Assembly (NCBI GenBank): GCA_039819665.1
Contig: JBCBRM010000016.1
Coordinates: forward strand, 1-64,000
Direction: 5' to 3'
Origin: JAWPMV01 sp039819665
GTDB taxonomy: Bacteria; Bacteroidota; Bacteroidia; J057
Length of the DNA stretch: 64,000 bases
Numbering within the stretch: position 1 is the stretch's first letter; each line of letters starts with the position of its first letter. This document shows, in pieces, positions 1 through 8,698 of this stretch. The notes beneath the pieces are model-generated. The model ran no database searches and was not told the origin of the DNA. It saw only the letters and a program-made list of their open reading frames with translations. Made by a program: the position numbers and the translations under genes.

Positions 1-1
1 A

Positions 2-568
2 CTGATTGAGGGTCTGGATGAAAAACCCATTTTGATCGGGCATTCTTTTGGAGGGCTTACCGCTCAAAAGCTGGTAGAGGCTGGCAAAGCAGAAGCAGCC
101 ATCCTCATCAGCAGTGCGCCACCTAAAGGAGTAAGTACCTTCAAAGGCAGCTTCCTCAAAGCCAATAATCCGGTGATCAGTCCCTTTAAAGGAAATTCCA
201 TCTACAATCCTGAAGAAGAGAAATACAAAAAGTGGTTTCATTTCGCCATTGCCAATACCCAGAGCAAGGAACAATCAGATCGCTTATTTGAAGAATTTGC
301 CGTACCTGAAAGCCGACAAACGCCCAGAGCTACACTCAAGAAAATAGCTAAAATCGACACCCAAAAGCCCCATGTTCCTATGCTATTTGTAGGAGGTTTA
401 GAGGATATCATTGTACCAAATGTTCTTCTCAGAAAGACCGTCAAAAAGTACTCAGACAAGAAAAGCATTGTCGACACAAAATACTTTGAAGGCAAGGACC
501 ATTTTATCTGTGGGTCCCCGGGCTGGGAAGAAGTTGCTGAATATTGCCTGGCCTGGCTTTCCAACTAA
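2..568 (+). CDS. alpha/beta hydrolase, 5'-truncated by window edge
   Basis: The reading frame is open from base 2, so the N-terminus lies outside the window. The visible part starts just before the nucleophile elbow GHSFGG (Ser nucleophile) and runs through a lid-like region to an Asp in GGLEDIIVP and a His in GKDHF. These three complete the Ser-Asp-His triad of the alpha/beta hydrolase fold. The spacing fits a small soluble esterase or haloperoxidase-like hydrolase. The substrate cannot be told from sequence. No signal peptide can be judged because the start is missing. Confidence 0.85.
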   Translation: MIEGLDEKPILIGHSFGGLTAQKLVEAGKAEAAILISSAPPKGVSTFKGSFLKANNPVISPFKGNSIYNPEEEKYKKWFHFAIANTQSKEQSDRLFEEFAVPESRQTPRATLKKIAKIDTQKPHVPMLFVGGLEDIIVPNVLLRKTVKKYSDKKSIVDTKYFEGKDHFICGSPGWEEVAEYCLAWLSN

Positions 569-593
569 TATTGAATTCCTGTTAACAAACATT

Positions 594-653
594 CATCCAT
601 AAGCCGCTTTGTGTAAGCAGCATACATAGCTTGCCAAGGCGGTTGTATGGATG
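594..653. repeat. inverted repeat after hydrolase gene
   Basis: CATCCATA at 594-601 is matched by TATGGATG at 646-653, with a GCCGC/GGCGG pairing inside, so the transcript could fold into a long interrupted hairpin. There is no clear T-tract, so a role as terminator of the hydrolase gene is only possible. Confidence 0.35.
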
Positions 654-679
654 ATTCCTCCTAAATCTCACTAAACCAA

Positions 680-1060
680 ATGATTATGAAAAATACTGTA
701 TGGATGATCGTTCGCATTCTATTAGGCCTATTTATGGCGATCATCGGCCTAAATAAATTTTTGGTCTACATCGAAATCCCCAATCCTCCCGGGGATGGCG
801 GCCAGCTCATGGGGATATATATCTCTTCAGGCTTTTTAAAGCTTATTGGGCTGCTGGAACTGCTAGGAGGAATCGCACTCCTAGCAAATAGATTCGTTCC
901 TCTGGCTCTGACCTTCATTACAGCAATTATGTTTAATGCCACCCTCTTTCATGCCTTCCATGATCTGCCGGGCATTGGACCTGCGGCATTTTGCTTATTG
1001 CTCAGTTTAGCCCTGGTCTATCATAATAAGGAAGACTTCTCGACTTTATTGAAGGCATAA
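680..1060 (+). CDS. DoxX family membrane protein
   Basis: This 126-residue protein has about four hydrophobic helices (near residues 8-25, 48-67, 73-92 and 100-118). It has the layout typical of small DoxX/DoxD-like proteins: a first helix followed by GLNKFL, and a GLLELLGGIALL second helix. DoxX proteins are integral inner-membrane proteins, and in some bacteria they are linked to redox or oxidative-stress membrane complexes. No catalytic residues are evident. The start ATG at 680 is preceded by an ATG two codons downstream, so the N-terminus could be MKNTVW. It stands alone between two structured intergenic regions. A second DoxX-like gene lies at 56265-56669. Confidence 0.75.
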   Translation: MIMKNTVWMIVRILLGLFMAIIGLNKFLVYIEIPNPPGDGGQLMGIYISSGFLKLIGLLELLGGIALLANRFVPLALTFITAIMFNATLFHAFHDLPGIGPAAFCLLLSLALVYHNKEDFSTLLKA

Positions 1061-1093
1061 GTACTCATTGAATTAGTCCTTAAAAAAACATTT

Positions 1094-1184
1094 GTCATCC
1101 CGGAACCTGTAAGGTGTCCGGGACCTCTAGCCTTCTCAAGTATGTGCTAGAGATCCAGGCTCTTGGATTAAGGCCGGGATGTCA
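1094..1184. repeat. palindromic intergenic element (GTCATCCCGG type)
   Basis: GTCATCCCGG at 1094-1103 is mirrored by CCGGGATGTCA at 1174-1184. An inner pair, GACCTCTAGC and GCTAGAGATCC, extends the fold, so the whole 90-base stretch can form a long hairpin. It lies in the gap after the DoxX gene. A related, degraded element is seen near 41897-42011. It resembles REP/MITE-like elements and has no coding capacity. Confidence 0.5.
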
Positions 1185-1307
1185 GCCTTTGAAGCCTAGA
1201 GTCTCCTTTTTCAAGCTAAGCGCAGATGGGTAAAATCAGCTTGGCCTAAAACTGTTTGGGCAAATAGGGGTTTATACTATCAACACCCTGCAATAATCCC
1301 AAATAGA

Positions 1308-1790
1308 GTGAGAACAATCAAACACAAATTCTATCCACTCTTCCTGCTTGTTTTTCTGGCTGCGATCGGAATGCAAGCCTGCGAAGAAGAAGCCATCGAA
1401 CCTGAGGGAATCGGATTTCCCATCGTCTACCATTTCCTCAATGAATCCGGAAAAGATTTACGAATCGTCAACTTTACTACCTATACCTATTATCCCGATG
1501 AGGACGTAACTCGTCTTTCCTATCAGCATTTCGAACCCGTTTTAGCAGAAGAAACCGCAAGCATCAAAGTAGATACTTCTCGCTCTGCCGGAAGGATGGC
1601 CTATCCCGGATGTCAGGCCTTATCCGAATTTGAAATCTGGGTCGAGCTGCCCGTAAACAAAGCCTATGTATCCACCTGGCAGACACCTTTGGATACCATT
1701 CGAACGATCAATGACAGTATTGTGTCCTACAGCTGGCCCAGGGATACCCTTCGCTGGCAGAAGCTCAGGGGAATTGTGGTGGATCTTTAG
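1308..1790 (+). CDS. hypothetical lipoprotein
   Basis: This 160-residue protein starts at a GTG (no in-frame ATG fits better). The N-terminus is KHKFYPLFLLVFLAAIG followed by MQAC, a lipoprotein signal with a Cys acylation site near residue 25. The mature part is acidic and rich in Thr/Tyr and beta-prone, and contains one further Cys. I do not recognise a family. The CEEE after the lipobox is an acidic stretch like the surface-export signals of Bacteroidota, so exposure on the outer membrane is plausible but inferred. The gene is monocistronic. Confidence 0.6.
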   Translation: MRTIKHKFYPLFLLVFLAAIGMQACEEEAIEPEGIGFPIVYHFLNESGKDLRIVNFTTYTYYPDEDVTRLSYQHFEPVLAEETASIKVDTSRSAGRMAYPGCQALSEFEIWVELPVNKAYVSTWQTPLDTIRTINDSIVSYSWPRDTLRWQKLRGIVVDL

Positions 1791-1944
1791 TCAGAACTAT
1801 TGTCAAAAAACATCTAAATAAACACAAGTCTTCCCTCTAGCTTCGAGGAAAAATAAAAGCAGAACACAATCATTTTTTCCGGGGGAACGTAAAAGGATTA
1901 TATTCATACTTCTAGTGGTAAAGCAAGAATAACAAATAAATTTT

Positions 1945-2259
1945 ATGAAGATCCAGTTGAATACTGACAAGAACATCAAAGGCACAGAGAATCTCGAAGC
2001 ATTCGTATCCGAAAAACTAAGAAGTTCCCTCAAACGTTTTGTAGACAAAATCACACGCGTCGAAGTACATCTTTCCGATCAAAATGCTGATAAAGGCGGA
2101 GCTGATGACATCCAATGTAAAATGGAAGCCCGACTAGAAGGTATCCAGCCAGTTTTGGTAACTAGCAAAAATGCTACAAAGGAAAAGGCACTGAGTGACG
2201 CCATAGACAAAATGAAGGCAAGCCTTGATACCAGAATAGGAAAAATGAAAAATAAATAG
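1945..2259 (+). CDS. hpf: ribosome hibernation promoting factor, short HPF/RaiA family
   Basis: This 104-residue protein matches the S30AE/sigma-54 modulation fold. It has an N-terminal MKIQLNTDKNIKGTENLEAFV strand-helix, a basic helix KLRSSLKRFVDKITRVEVHLSD, and a C-terminal helix with DAIDKMKASLDTRI. Such proteins bind the 30S decoding channel in stationary phase and silence or dimerise ribosomes. The length is that of short HPF, without the C-terminal dimerisation domain of long HPF. The gene stands alone and is followed by a strong hairpin. The ATG at 1945 is clear, and an AT-rich leader precedes it. Confidence 0.85.
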   Translation: MKIQLNTDKNIKGTENLEAFVSEKLRSSLKRFVDKITRVEVHLSDQNADKGGADDIQCKMEARLEGIQPVLVTSKNATKEKALSDAIDKMKASLDTRIGKMKNK

Positions 2260-2303
2260 GGAATACCCCTGCTTTAAAAGCTGTGGTATCCAAAAAATAA
2301 AGC

Positions 2304-2343
2304 AAAATTCATCAGGAGTCTGAAAGCTCTCTTGATGAATTTT
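2304..2343. terminator. bidirectional-type hairpin downstream of hpf
   Basis: AAAATTCATCA at 2304-2314 pairs with TGATGAATTTT at 2333-2343. The stem continues through GGAG/CTCT with one G-U pair, and A- and T-runs flank it. It suits termination of hpf. A smaller dyad (GGAATACC ... GGTATCC) precedes it near 2261-2291. The rest of the 318-base gap up to 2577 shows no gene. Confidence 0.65.
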
Positions 2344-2577
2344 GCCATTTAGCACGAAAATAGTGTTCCGACTTATATCATAAAACACATCTAATACTAC
2401 CTTATATGCCTATCCATGCGCAATTTTATTCCTAACTATTTGTCCTTAGGTAAAATCAGGCTTAGCTGAAGTGCTTTGAGCCTGTTAAATTCGAAATCAA
2501 AGCTCCTTGTTAAGTCGATCTAAGATGAATTAAATCGTATTAACTTCAGGTGCCAGTAAAAAATAAATCTGCAGATA

Positions 2578-3744
2578 TTGATTGAATCTCAGTATATACT
2601 ATCAGTCGCTTTGGGGCAAGGCATATTATTAGCCTTCTTTATTCTAAGCTCAAAGTATTATAAATCTGAAGCTAATACCTGGCTAGCCATCGCCTTAATG
2701 CTACTATCTGTCATTTGTATCACAGACGTCCTGGCAAGCGAATACAATCCCTCTTCTTTAGTAGTAGAATTCTTCGTGCATGACCTCGAGCTCGGTTTTC
2801 TGGTATATATCCCACTCTACTACTTTTTTAGCATTTCTACCCAAAATTCAAGCAAAGGGATATATCAAAACAAATATCTGTTCCTACCCTTTTTCATAGA
2901 CACCCTTTTCAACCTCATCCTGGTTCAGTTCTATACCCCGGATATGGTTTCTGAGAATTTCGCTATCCAGATATTCTATGAAATCGAGACCCTGGCAATG
3001 ATCTTCTTTAGTTTGTATTTAGGCTATAAATCTTATCAACTGATAAAGGCCTACGAAGGCGACGCAGACAAAAAGAATTGGATCCACAAAGTATGGCTAT
3101 CCACCATCATTTTATTGCTTGCCTGGTTATTCCTAACCTTCAGCGCTTACCTGATAAGTTCCGCATTGTCAAGTCTGGTTCTGTCGCTTTACTTGAGTAT
3201 TTCTTTTTGGATGTTTTGGCTCATCTATAATGGAATCGTCAACCTAAAGCTCATCGATGACCGGAAAAATATCAACTTAAAGTTGCAAGAGAAAAGCCTT
3301 CAAAAGAATCCTGAAGTCGAAAGGATAAGCGTAGCTTTTCAAGCAGGAGAAGCGCACGGCCATCAAAAAACAAACAGTGGTAAACAAAAAATAAATACAG
3401 AAGTGATAAGCAGCCACTTCAAAAAAATCAACCACCTAATCGTAGCTGAATCTCTCTATCGAAATGAAGATTTGGGGATAGATGATATTGCCAAACGAAT
3501 CGATATGAGTACAGGCTATGTTTCCAAAATCATCAAAGGCGCTACCCAAAAGAATTTCCCCATTTGGATAAATGAATTTAGGGTGGAGGAAGCAAAGGCC
3601 ATGTTTATAGACCCTGATTTTAACAATTACACCACCCTCTCGATAGGACTTGAAGCAGGTTTTAAATCTAAGTCTGCCTTTTACGCCGCCTTTAAAAAAG
3701 TTACAGGAGAAACGCCCGCCAAATTCCGCAAAAAAACGTCCTGA
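2578..3744 (+). CDS. AraC family transcriptional regulator with N-terminal membrane domain
   Basis: This 388-residue protein starts at a TTG; no ATG is in a plausible place. Residues about 5-225 form seven hydrophobic helices, as in the 7TM-type sensor domains common in Bacteroidota AraC regulators. A charged linker (about 235-285) follows. The C-terminus carries two HTH motifs typical of AraC: IDDIAKRIDMSTGYVSKIIKGATQKNFPIWINEFR and then GLEAGFKSKSAFYAAFKKVTGETPAKFR. It is therefore probably a membrane-anchored DNA-binding protein that senses a lipid or envelope signal. The nearest possible target is the downstream secreted protein at 3909. A related regulator lies at 38917-40053. Confidence 0.85.
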   Translation: MIESQYILSVALGQGILLAFFILSSKYYKSEANTWLAIALMLLSVICITDVLASEYNPSSLVVEFFVHDLELGFLVYIPLYYFFSISTQNSSKGIYQNKYLFLPFFIDTLFNLILVQFYTPDMVSENFAIQIFYEIETLAMIFFSLYLGYKSYQLIKAYEGDADKKNWIHKVWLSTIILLLAWLFLTFSAYLISSALSSLVLSLYLSISFWMFWLIYNGIVNLKLIDDRKNINLKLQEKSLQKNPEVERISVAFQAGEAHGHQKTNSGKQKINTEVISSHFKKINHLIVAESLYRNEDLGIDDIAKRIDMSTGYVSKIIKGATQKNFPIWINEFRVEEAKAMFIDPDFNNYTTLSIGLEAGFKSKSAFYAAFKKVTGETPAKFRKKTS

Positions 3745-3908
3745 TTTCTGCACTTTCCTGTATTCAGGACTCCCAATGCCTATTTCCTGCCTAATCTTGT
3801 CAATGTATGGACACAAGGACTGTTTGAGTTCGTCCCATTTTTCCTGCTTAGTCTAATCCAACAAACACAGATATAGCTAAGCATAGACACGCTAAAATTT
3901 ATGTTTAC

Positions 3909-4478
3909 ATGATTAGAAAGATTGTTCTCTTTATTCTCATTCTCCCATTTTTGACAAACGGATATTCCCAAGGATTACAACAGCTTTCCCTATCCCTCAA
4001 TTCAGAAGCCATAGGATTGCCATTTAGCAATTACAGTCCTATTCATCCTGGCTTTGAGATCAGTGGAAGCTTGAAAAAAAATGAAAGAACCCATAGCATT
4101 CGGTACCTGAATGTAAAGGCGGGCTTTTTCCATCATGAAAGACTAGAAAATGCCATTTATCTGGGTGGTGAATACCAATATTCCCAAAAATTATTCGGGG
4201 GCAAAATGAGTCTGGATGTTCCGATGGGCCTGGGGTATTTGCACTCCTTTTATCCCGGAGAGCTATACGAACAAAATGAAGCAGGAGACTTCGAAACTAT
4301 CAATCAGGCCGGTAGATCACATCTCTATGCAAACCTGGGTATTGGGCTAACTTTTTTAACCCAAAGTAACATTCAGCCCTTCATCAGACAGGAACTCATG
4401 CTGGAAACTCCCTTCGCCAATGGCATCCCGGTCATTCCTCATTCTTTATTAAAAGTCGGTGTTCAAATTAAGCTCTAA
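3909..4478 (+). CDS. secreted outer-membrane barrel-like protein
   Basis: This 189-residue protein has an N-terminal signal peptide (MIRKIVLFILILPFLTNGYS) cleaved near residue 20. The mature part alternates polar and aromatic residues in short beta strands (YLNVKAGFFHH, IYLGGEYQYS, LYANLGIGLTF) and ends in VGVQIKL, a beta-signal-like tail. It looks like a small outer-membrane beta-barrel, but the family is not recognised. It ends four bases before the serine hydrolase gene at 4483, so the two are probably cotranscribed. Confidence 0.6.
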   Translation: MIRKIVLFILILPFLTNGYSQGLQQLSLSLNSEAIGLPFSNYSPIHPGFEISGSLKKNERTHSIRYLNVKAGFFHHERLENAIYLGGEYQYSQKLFGGKMSLDVPMGLGYLHSFYPGELYEQNEAGDFETINQAGRSHLYANLGIGLTFLTQSNIQPFIRQELMLETPFANGIPVIPHSLLKVGVQIKL

Positions 4479-4482
4479 AACA

Positions 4483-5688
4483 ATGAAAGTAGATAACATC
4501 CTTTTGCTGATCCCCATAACCCTCATCTCCCTCCTCAGCTTCACCTCTTGTGAGACGAATGAAGTATTGCCAGCATCCACTTACAGTTGCAATGTAGGAA
4601 GCCAGGATAGTAGTTCGATACATCCAAAGTCGGTGATTTATCAAAGCATTCTTGAAAACAACAGGAAGAATGGCATGGTGGGAGCAGTTTTATTGGTTAA
4701 AGACAAAGACGGTCTTTGGGTTGGAGCTGATGGAAAGGCAGATATCGCATCTAATATCGATATGGCCAGTTGCAATACTTTTCTCATTGCGAGTATTAGC
4801 AAAGTCTTTACCTCCGCAGCCACCTATCGATACATTGATAAAGGAGTCTTATCCCTCGATGATCCCATCAGTCAATGGTTGGATGCTTCTGTCGTAGATA
4901 ATGTAGCAAATGCAGATCAAGCCAAAATCAAGCACCTCCTTGCACATACGAGTGGCATCCCTGATTTTTACACCTTCCAATTTGAATTGGACAGGATCAA
5001 CAGAATCACCAATAATTTCACCAAAGAAGAGGTATTGACTTATATCTATGGGGTAAATGCCTTAAATGAAGTGGGAGAAAGTTATTACTATTCTAATACA
5101 AACTTCCTCCTACTGGCCATGATCCTGGAAAAGGCAAGTGGACTAAGTTTCGAGCAAGTATATCAACAGGAAGTCTTCACACCTTTGGGCCTAAGCTCTG
5201 CTTATTATAGCGAAGACCAGACGATACCAGCGGGAACAGTTAAAGGCTATGCAGATATTTATGGAAATGGTCAACATGTGGAAAGTGAATTTTTATACAA
5301 TGACGAATTGGGTATAGGAGGAGATGGAGGAGTTGCCATCAATGCTTTTGACCTCGCCACTTTCTTCGAAGAAATAATGAAAGGAAATCTAATTTCCTCT
5401 TCCTCTCTGGCTGAAATGACCAATTGGTTTGATTTACCTGCTGATTGGATAGTAGAAGATGATCTTTACGGGCAAAATGAAAATGGTTTTGGCATAGAAA
5501 GATTCAATACGGCTTATGGTTCAGCGGTGGGACATACAGGAGGAATAGATGGTTTTATCACCATCGCGCTCTATTTCCCGGAGGAGGATTTGAGCTATGT
5601 GCTTTTGATGAATAGTGCCGGAAATGAGGAAGCCAGTACTTCTCAGGAAAATATCTTCAAAGGAGTGATGCAAGAGATTTTCCCCTAA
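4483..5688 (+). CDS. serine hydrolase, beta-lactamase/PBP-like fold, lipoprotein
   Basis: The start chosen is the ATG at 4483, which gives a clean lipoprotein signal (LISLLSFTSC, acylated Cys 23). An in-frame GTG at 4459 would add eight residues overlapping the previous gene. The 401-residue protein carries the class C/DD-peptidase motifs: SISK (Ser104, Lys107), YSN (Tyr203) and HTGG near residue 350. It belongs to the broad beta-lactamase-related serine hydrolases (D-alanyl-D-alanine carboxypeptidase or esterase types). Periplasmic or surface hydrolysis is likely. Resistance cannot be inferred. It follows the barrel gene by four bases and is closed by a terminator. Confidence 0.85.
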   Translation: MKVDNILLLIPITLISLLSFTSCETNEVLPASTYSCNVGSQDSSSIHPKSVIYQSILENNRKNGMVGAVLLVKDKDGLWVGADGKADIASNIDMASCNTFLIASISKVFTSAATYRYIDKGVLSLDDPISQWLDASVVDNVANADQAKIKHLLAHTSGIPDFYTFQFELDRINRITNNFTKEEVLTYIYGVNALNEVGESYYYSNTNFLLLAMILEKASGLSFEQVYQQEVFTPLGLSSAYYSEDQTIPAGTVKGYADIYGNGQHVESEFLYNDELGIGGDGGVAINAFDLATFFEEIMKGNLISSSSLAEMTNWFDLPADWIVEDDLYGQNENGFGIERFNTAYGSAVGHTGGIDGFITIALYFPEEDLSYVLLMNSAGNEEASTSQENIFKGVMQEIFP

Positions 5689-5711
5689 GGCAGAACTAAG
5701 ATGATTTTTAC

Positions 5712-5755
5712 AGGCAGTATGGGCTTTGCTCTCATACTGCCTTTATTTTTTTTAC
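5712..5755 (+). terminator. Rho-independent terminator after serine hydrolase
   Basis: A perfect 10-base stem AGGCAGTATG (5712-5721) / CATACTGCCT (5733-5742) is followed by a T-rich run. The position, 24 bases after the stop of the 4483 gene, supports a terminator of the 3909-5688 transcription unit. Confidence 0.75.
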
Positions 5756-5855
5756 AGATGAAAATTGCTCCCTACTATTTCTAGTCATTAGTCAAGTAAC
5801 ATTCTTCCTCCTGAATCGTCATCCCTATACCTGATCTAAAACTATTACCACTATT

Positions 5856-7586
5856 ATGAAGAAAGCACTAGTCCTCCTTTGCATGATCTGTTTTGGATGT
5901 ATGGGGAAAGCCCAAACCGATTTGGCCGGCAAACTCATTAGCAAAACCCGGGACTTTATTGAAGAAAAAATCGAAGCCAATGGAATCATTGGAGTCAGTG
6001 CTGCTCTTATTGTGGGGGACGCCATCGTTTGGGAAAAAGGCTACGGATTTGCGGATAGAGAAAATGAGGTCCCCATGACCAAAAATACCCTCGTTCATAT
6101 TGGCTCTGTTACCAAACCTATTACGGCCCTCTGTGCCATGCAACTTCATGAGCAGGGTTTACTGGACATCAACCAGCCTGTTCAGAAATACTTACCCCAA
6201 TTCAATCCCAAAAATCCCTTTGGAGACAATAGCGAAGTAACAGTCAAACACCTGATCACCCATTCTGCCGGATTGCAGGCAGATATTTTTAAGAATAGTG
6301 ATATGAATTCTGGAAAGTATACGGATGTAGTGGGCTTTATCAATGATACTTACCTGATGTATCCGCCCGGGCGAATGGGTTTATACGCCAATCCAGGCTA
6401 CAATATCCTGGGACATATCATCAAAGAGGTAAGTGGGCTAGATTATGCAGACTATGTCCATGAAAATATCTTTCAGCCCTTAGGCATGCGTCAAACAGGC
6501 TTCTACATGGATTCCCTGAAAAACAGGACTAACATCTACGATAGAAATGGGAAACAGATCAAAGAATATCCTTTGCGAGACATTGCTTCTGGCGGTATTT
6601 ATTCCAGTGCTCATGATATGGCTCTTTGGGCCAAAGGGATCATAAATTCCTACCATGCCCAATCGCCCGCTATCCTCCAAAGCTCCACCATGAAAGAGGT
6701 CTTTTCTATCCAAAATGGAGGAGCAGAGTATGTAATCGATAAAAATAAGCGAGGCCTGGGCTGGTATGTATTTCACAATGAGAAAGGCCTTGCAGCCAAT
6801 CATAGCGGTTCTGCGGGTTACGCCTTTGCCCACTTGATGGTTTTCCCCAAAGACAAAGCAGCCATTGTGGTTCTGACTAATTCTCCGAAGGGGCGAAACA
6901 TGGCAGAAAATGCCGGCTACAATCTTCTGGAAGATTTTGGATTAGAAATCGCTGATGTGTTTCCTCGGGCACTCATAAAAGAAGAAAAGCAAGCTACTCA
7001 GGAGGCTATTCATTTATCCAGAAAAGAATTGCAGAAGTATGTAGGCAACTATTCAGAAACGGTATCTTATTCAAGGGTTTTTCTGGAAGGGGACAGTTTA
7101 AAAATCAGGAAGAACAATGAAACCTTCAGCCTTATGCCTATCAGTCCGAGTATATTTATTCCCATAGATAGTAAAGGAAAAGAGATACCCGATACTCGGT
7201 ATTATTTCAAAGATGTGGCGTCCTTCCCCTGCCTGATTGTGAAACAAAATGATAAGGAGCAGGTGCTGGGGTATAAATTAAAGCCTATGACCGATGAAGT
7301 CTGGGAGGATAAAATCGGAGACTATGAGCATTATGGCTACCAAATGATCGCAGGAGATATGAAATTCAAAAGCATCGAACTCAAGCTTACAGATGATAAG
7401 GTGCTCATAGCAGTTATACATGCAATAGGAGGAATGCAATTCCCTTTACCCATCGATATCATCTCCAGGAAATACGGCAAAACAGCAGGCCTCATGTCGG
7501 GCTATGCCATGACGCTCAGCTTTTCCGAAGATGAAGATTACCACCTACTTGATTTCGCAGGAATAACTTTTAGGAAAAAGAAATAA
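5856..7586 (+). CDS. serine hydrolase, beta-lactamase family with C-terminal beta domain
   Basis: This 576-residue protein has a signal peptide (MKKALVLLCMICFGCMGKAQ). Its catalytic domain carries SVTK (Ser84, Lys87), YAN near residue 174 and HSG near residue 317, the three motifs of class C-like penicillin-recognising hydrolases. Roughly residues 385-576 form a separate beta-rich domain resembling the DUF3471-type tails on such enzymes. The likely location is the periplasm or cell surface, and the substrate (peptide, ester or D-amino acid) is unknown. It lies downstream of a terminator, so it has its own promoter. It is distinct from the lipoprotein paralog at 4483, which lacks this tail. 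Confidence 0.85.
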   Translation: MKKALVLLCMICFGCMGKAQTDLAGKLISKTRDFIEEKIEANGIIGVSAALIVGDAIVWEKGYGFADRENEVPMTKNTLVHIGSVTKPITALCAMQLHEQGLLDINQPVQKYLPQFNPKNPFGDNSEVTVKHLITHSAGLQADIFKNSDMNSGKYTDVVGFINDTYLMYPPGRMGLYANPGYNILGHIIKEVSGLDYADYVHENIFQPLGMRQTGFYMDSLKNRTNIYDRNGKQIKEYPLRDIASGGIYSSAHDMALWAKGIINSYHAQSPAILQSSTMKEVFSIQNGGAEYVIDKNKRGLGWYVFHNEKGLAANHSGSAGYAFAHLMVFPKDKAAIVVLTNSPKGRNMAENAGYNLLEDFGLEIADVFPRALIKEEKQATQEAIHLSRKELQKYVGNYSETVSYSRVFLEGDSLKIRKNNETFSLMPISPSIFIPIDSKGKEIPDTRYYFKDVASFPCLIVKQNDKEQVLGYKLKPMTDEVWEDKIGDYEHYGYQMIAGDMKFKSIELKLTDDKVLIAVIHAIGGMQFPLPIDIISRKYGKTAGLMSGYAMTLSFSEDEDYHLLDFAGITFRKKK

Positions 7587-7642
7587 ATAATAGCAAGGCT
7601 TCATCTCAAAAAATTACCAATCAATACTCCAAATAGGATAAA

Positions 7643-7681
7643 AAAATCCAGCATCCCTCTCTCGAAGGTATACTGGATTTT
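7643..7681. terminator. convergent hairpin terminator
   Basis: AAAATCCAG at 7643-7651 pairs with CTGGATTTT at 7673-7681, with A- and T-runs on either side. It lies between the converging 5856 and 7703 genes and can serve both strands. Confidence 0.65.
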
Positions 7682-7702
7682 CAGAAGGAAATCTAAACTT
7701 GA

Positions 7703-8584
7703 CTAAAAGCCAAACATTCCATTCTCATTTGCTAAGCCTTCGGTAGGAATTTCCTGGATGACATCCCAATGCTCAACCGCTTTCCCGTTTTCAAATCGAA
7801 GCAAATCGTAAAACACTTGCTGCTTGCCATTCCATATGCCTTCACTTACTGTAAGTACAAAGTCTCCTTCTCCCAATACCTTATGAATCTTGGTATAGGT
7901 AAACATATTGTTTTGAGCAGTAAGATATTCTACGGCTTCTACTATGCCTTTCAAGCCATCCTTAATACCTGGATTATGCTGATCGTATTGCTCAGCACTG
8001 ATATAATCGGTAATCTTATCCGGATTTTTACCCATCAGGATATCCTCTACCATAGCCTTGGCCAGTACTTTATTCTCCGCCGTTTTATCTAAATCCTTCG
8101 CAACGCTAGGACCGTCCGTTTGGGTTCTTCCACTGGCAGTTTCCTTTACCAAGGCAGTCATAGCATCCCAGTGCTCTGCAACTTTACCTTGCTCATCTAA
8201 GCGAATGATATCAAAGGAGACCATTTCATCAGCACCAAAGGGTTTTGCATTCTTCCAAACATTATGCATAAACACATAATTACCATCCTGAAACATGCGG
8301 ATATTCTCGGCACTAGTTCCATTTTCTTGCAAAACGGGCAACATTTCTATAAAAGGCCCTAAACCCGTAGGGATAAAGGGATTATGCTGAATATAGTCGG
8401 CATTCGCCAACTCACGCAGTTTTTCAGGATTGTTTTGGATTGCTGCACCTAAAAATGTGCCTACAGTTTCTTTTTTACTCATTGTTGAAGATTTAGATTG
8501 TTGATTTGCATCGCTGGTGGTTTTATTTGAACTACAGGCTGCGATTAAACCAGTAAGTATCAGGATTGAAAATATTTGTCGCAT
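7703..8584 (-). CDS. double SnoaL/NTF2-like lipoprotein
   Basis: The start is the ATG at 8584 (MRQIFSILILTGLIAAC), giving a lipobox LIAAC and a 293-residue protein. A TTG ten codons upstream would spoil the signal. Two repeated NTF2-like domains follow. Each has the pattern DYIQHNPFIPTGLGPF or QYDQHNPGIKDGLKG, then a strand such as NYVFMHNVW or DFVLTVSEGIW, and ends in EHWDAM or EHWDVI. This is the predicted SnoaL-like polyketide-cyclase type. Catalytic activity is not demonstrated by the sequence. It is divergent from the HxlR regulator at 8699, and the palindromes between them suggest regulation by that protein. Confidence 0.8.
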   Translation of the reverse strand: MRQIFSILILTGLIAACSSNKTTSDANQQSKSSTMSKKETVGTFLGAAIQNNPEKLRELANADYIQHNPFIPTGLGPFIEMLPVLQENGTSAENIRMFQDGNYVFMHNVWKNAKPFGADEMVSFDIIRLDEQGKVAEHWDAMTALVKETASGRTQTDGPSVAKDLDKTAENKVLAKAMVEDILMGKNPDKITDYISAEQYDQHNPGIKDGLKGIVEAVEYLTAQNNMFTYTKIHKVLGEGDFVLTVSEGIWNGKQQVFYDLLRFENGKAVEHWDVIQEIPTEGLANENGMFGF

Positions 8585-8605
8585 ACTTGAAAAATTTTTA
8601 CTTTT

Positions 8606-8682
8606 GATTTGCAAGCAAATTTATGCGGATTACTTTTAATCTGCAAGCAAAAACAAAAATTAATTGCAGATTGCAAGTAATT
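8606..8682. promoter_or_regulatory. three spaced TTGCAAG palindromes, candidate HxlR operators
   Basis: Three copies of a GATTTGCAAGCAAAT-like site lie at 8606-8620, 8638-8652 and 8668-8682, with start-to-start spacings of 32 and 30 bases (about three helical turns). The first copy is a perfect dyad, ATTTGC-AA-GCAAAT. They fill the 114-base gap between the divergent SnoaL and HxlR genes, the expected place for operators controlling both. Confidence 0.6.
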
Positions 8683-8698
8683 TTAATATACGTTTAAT

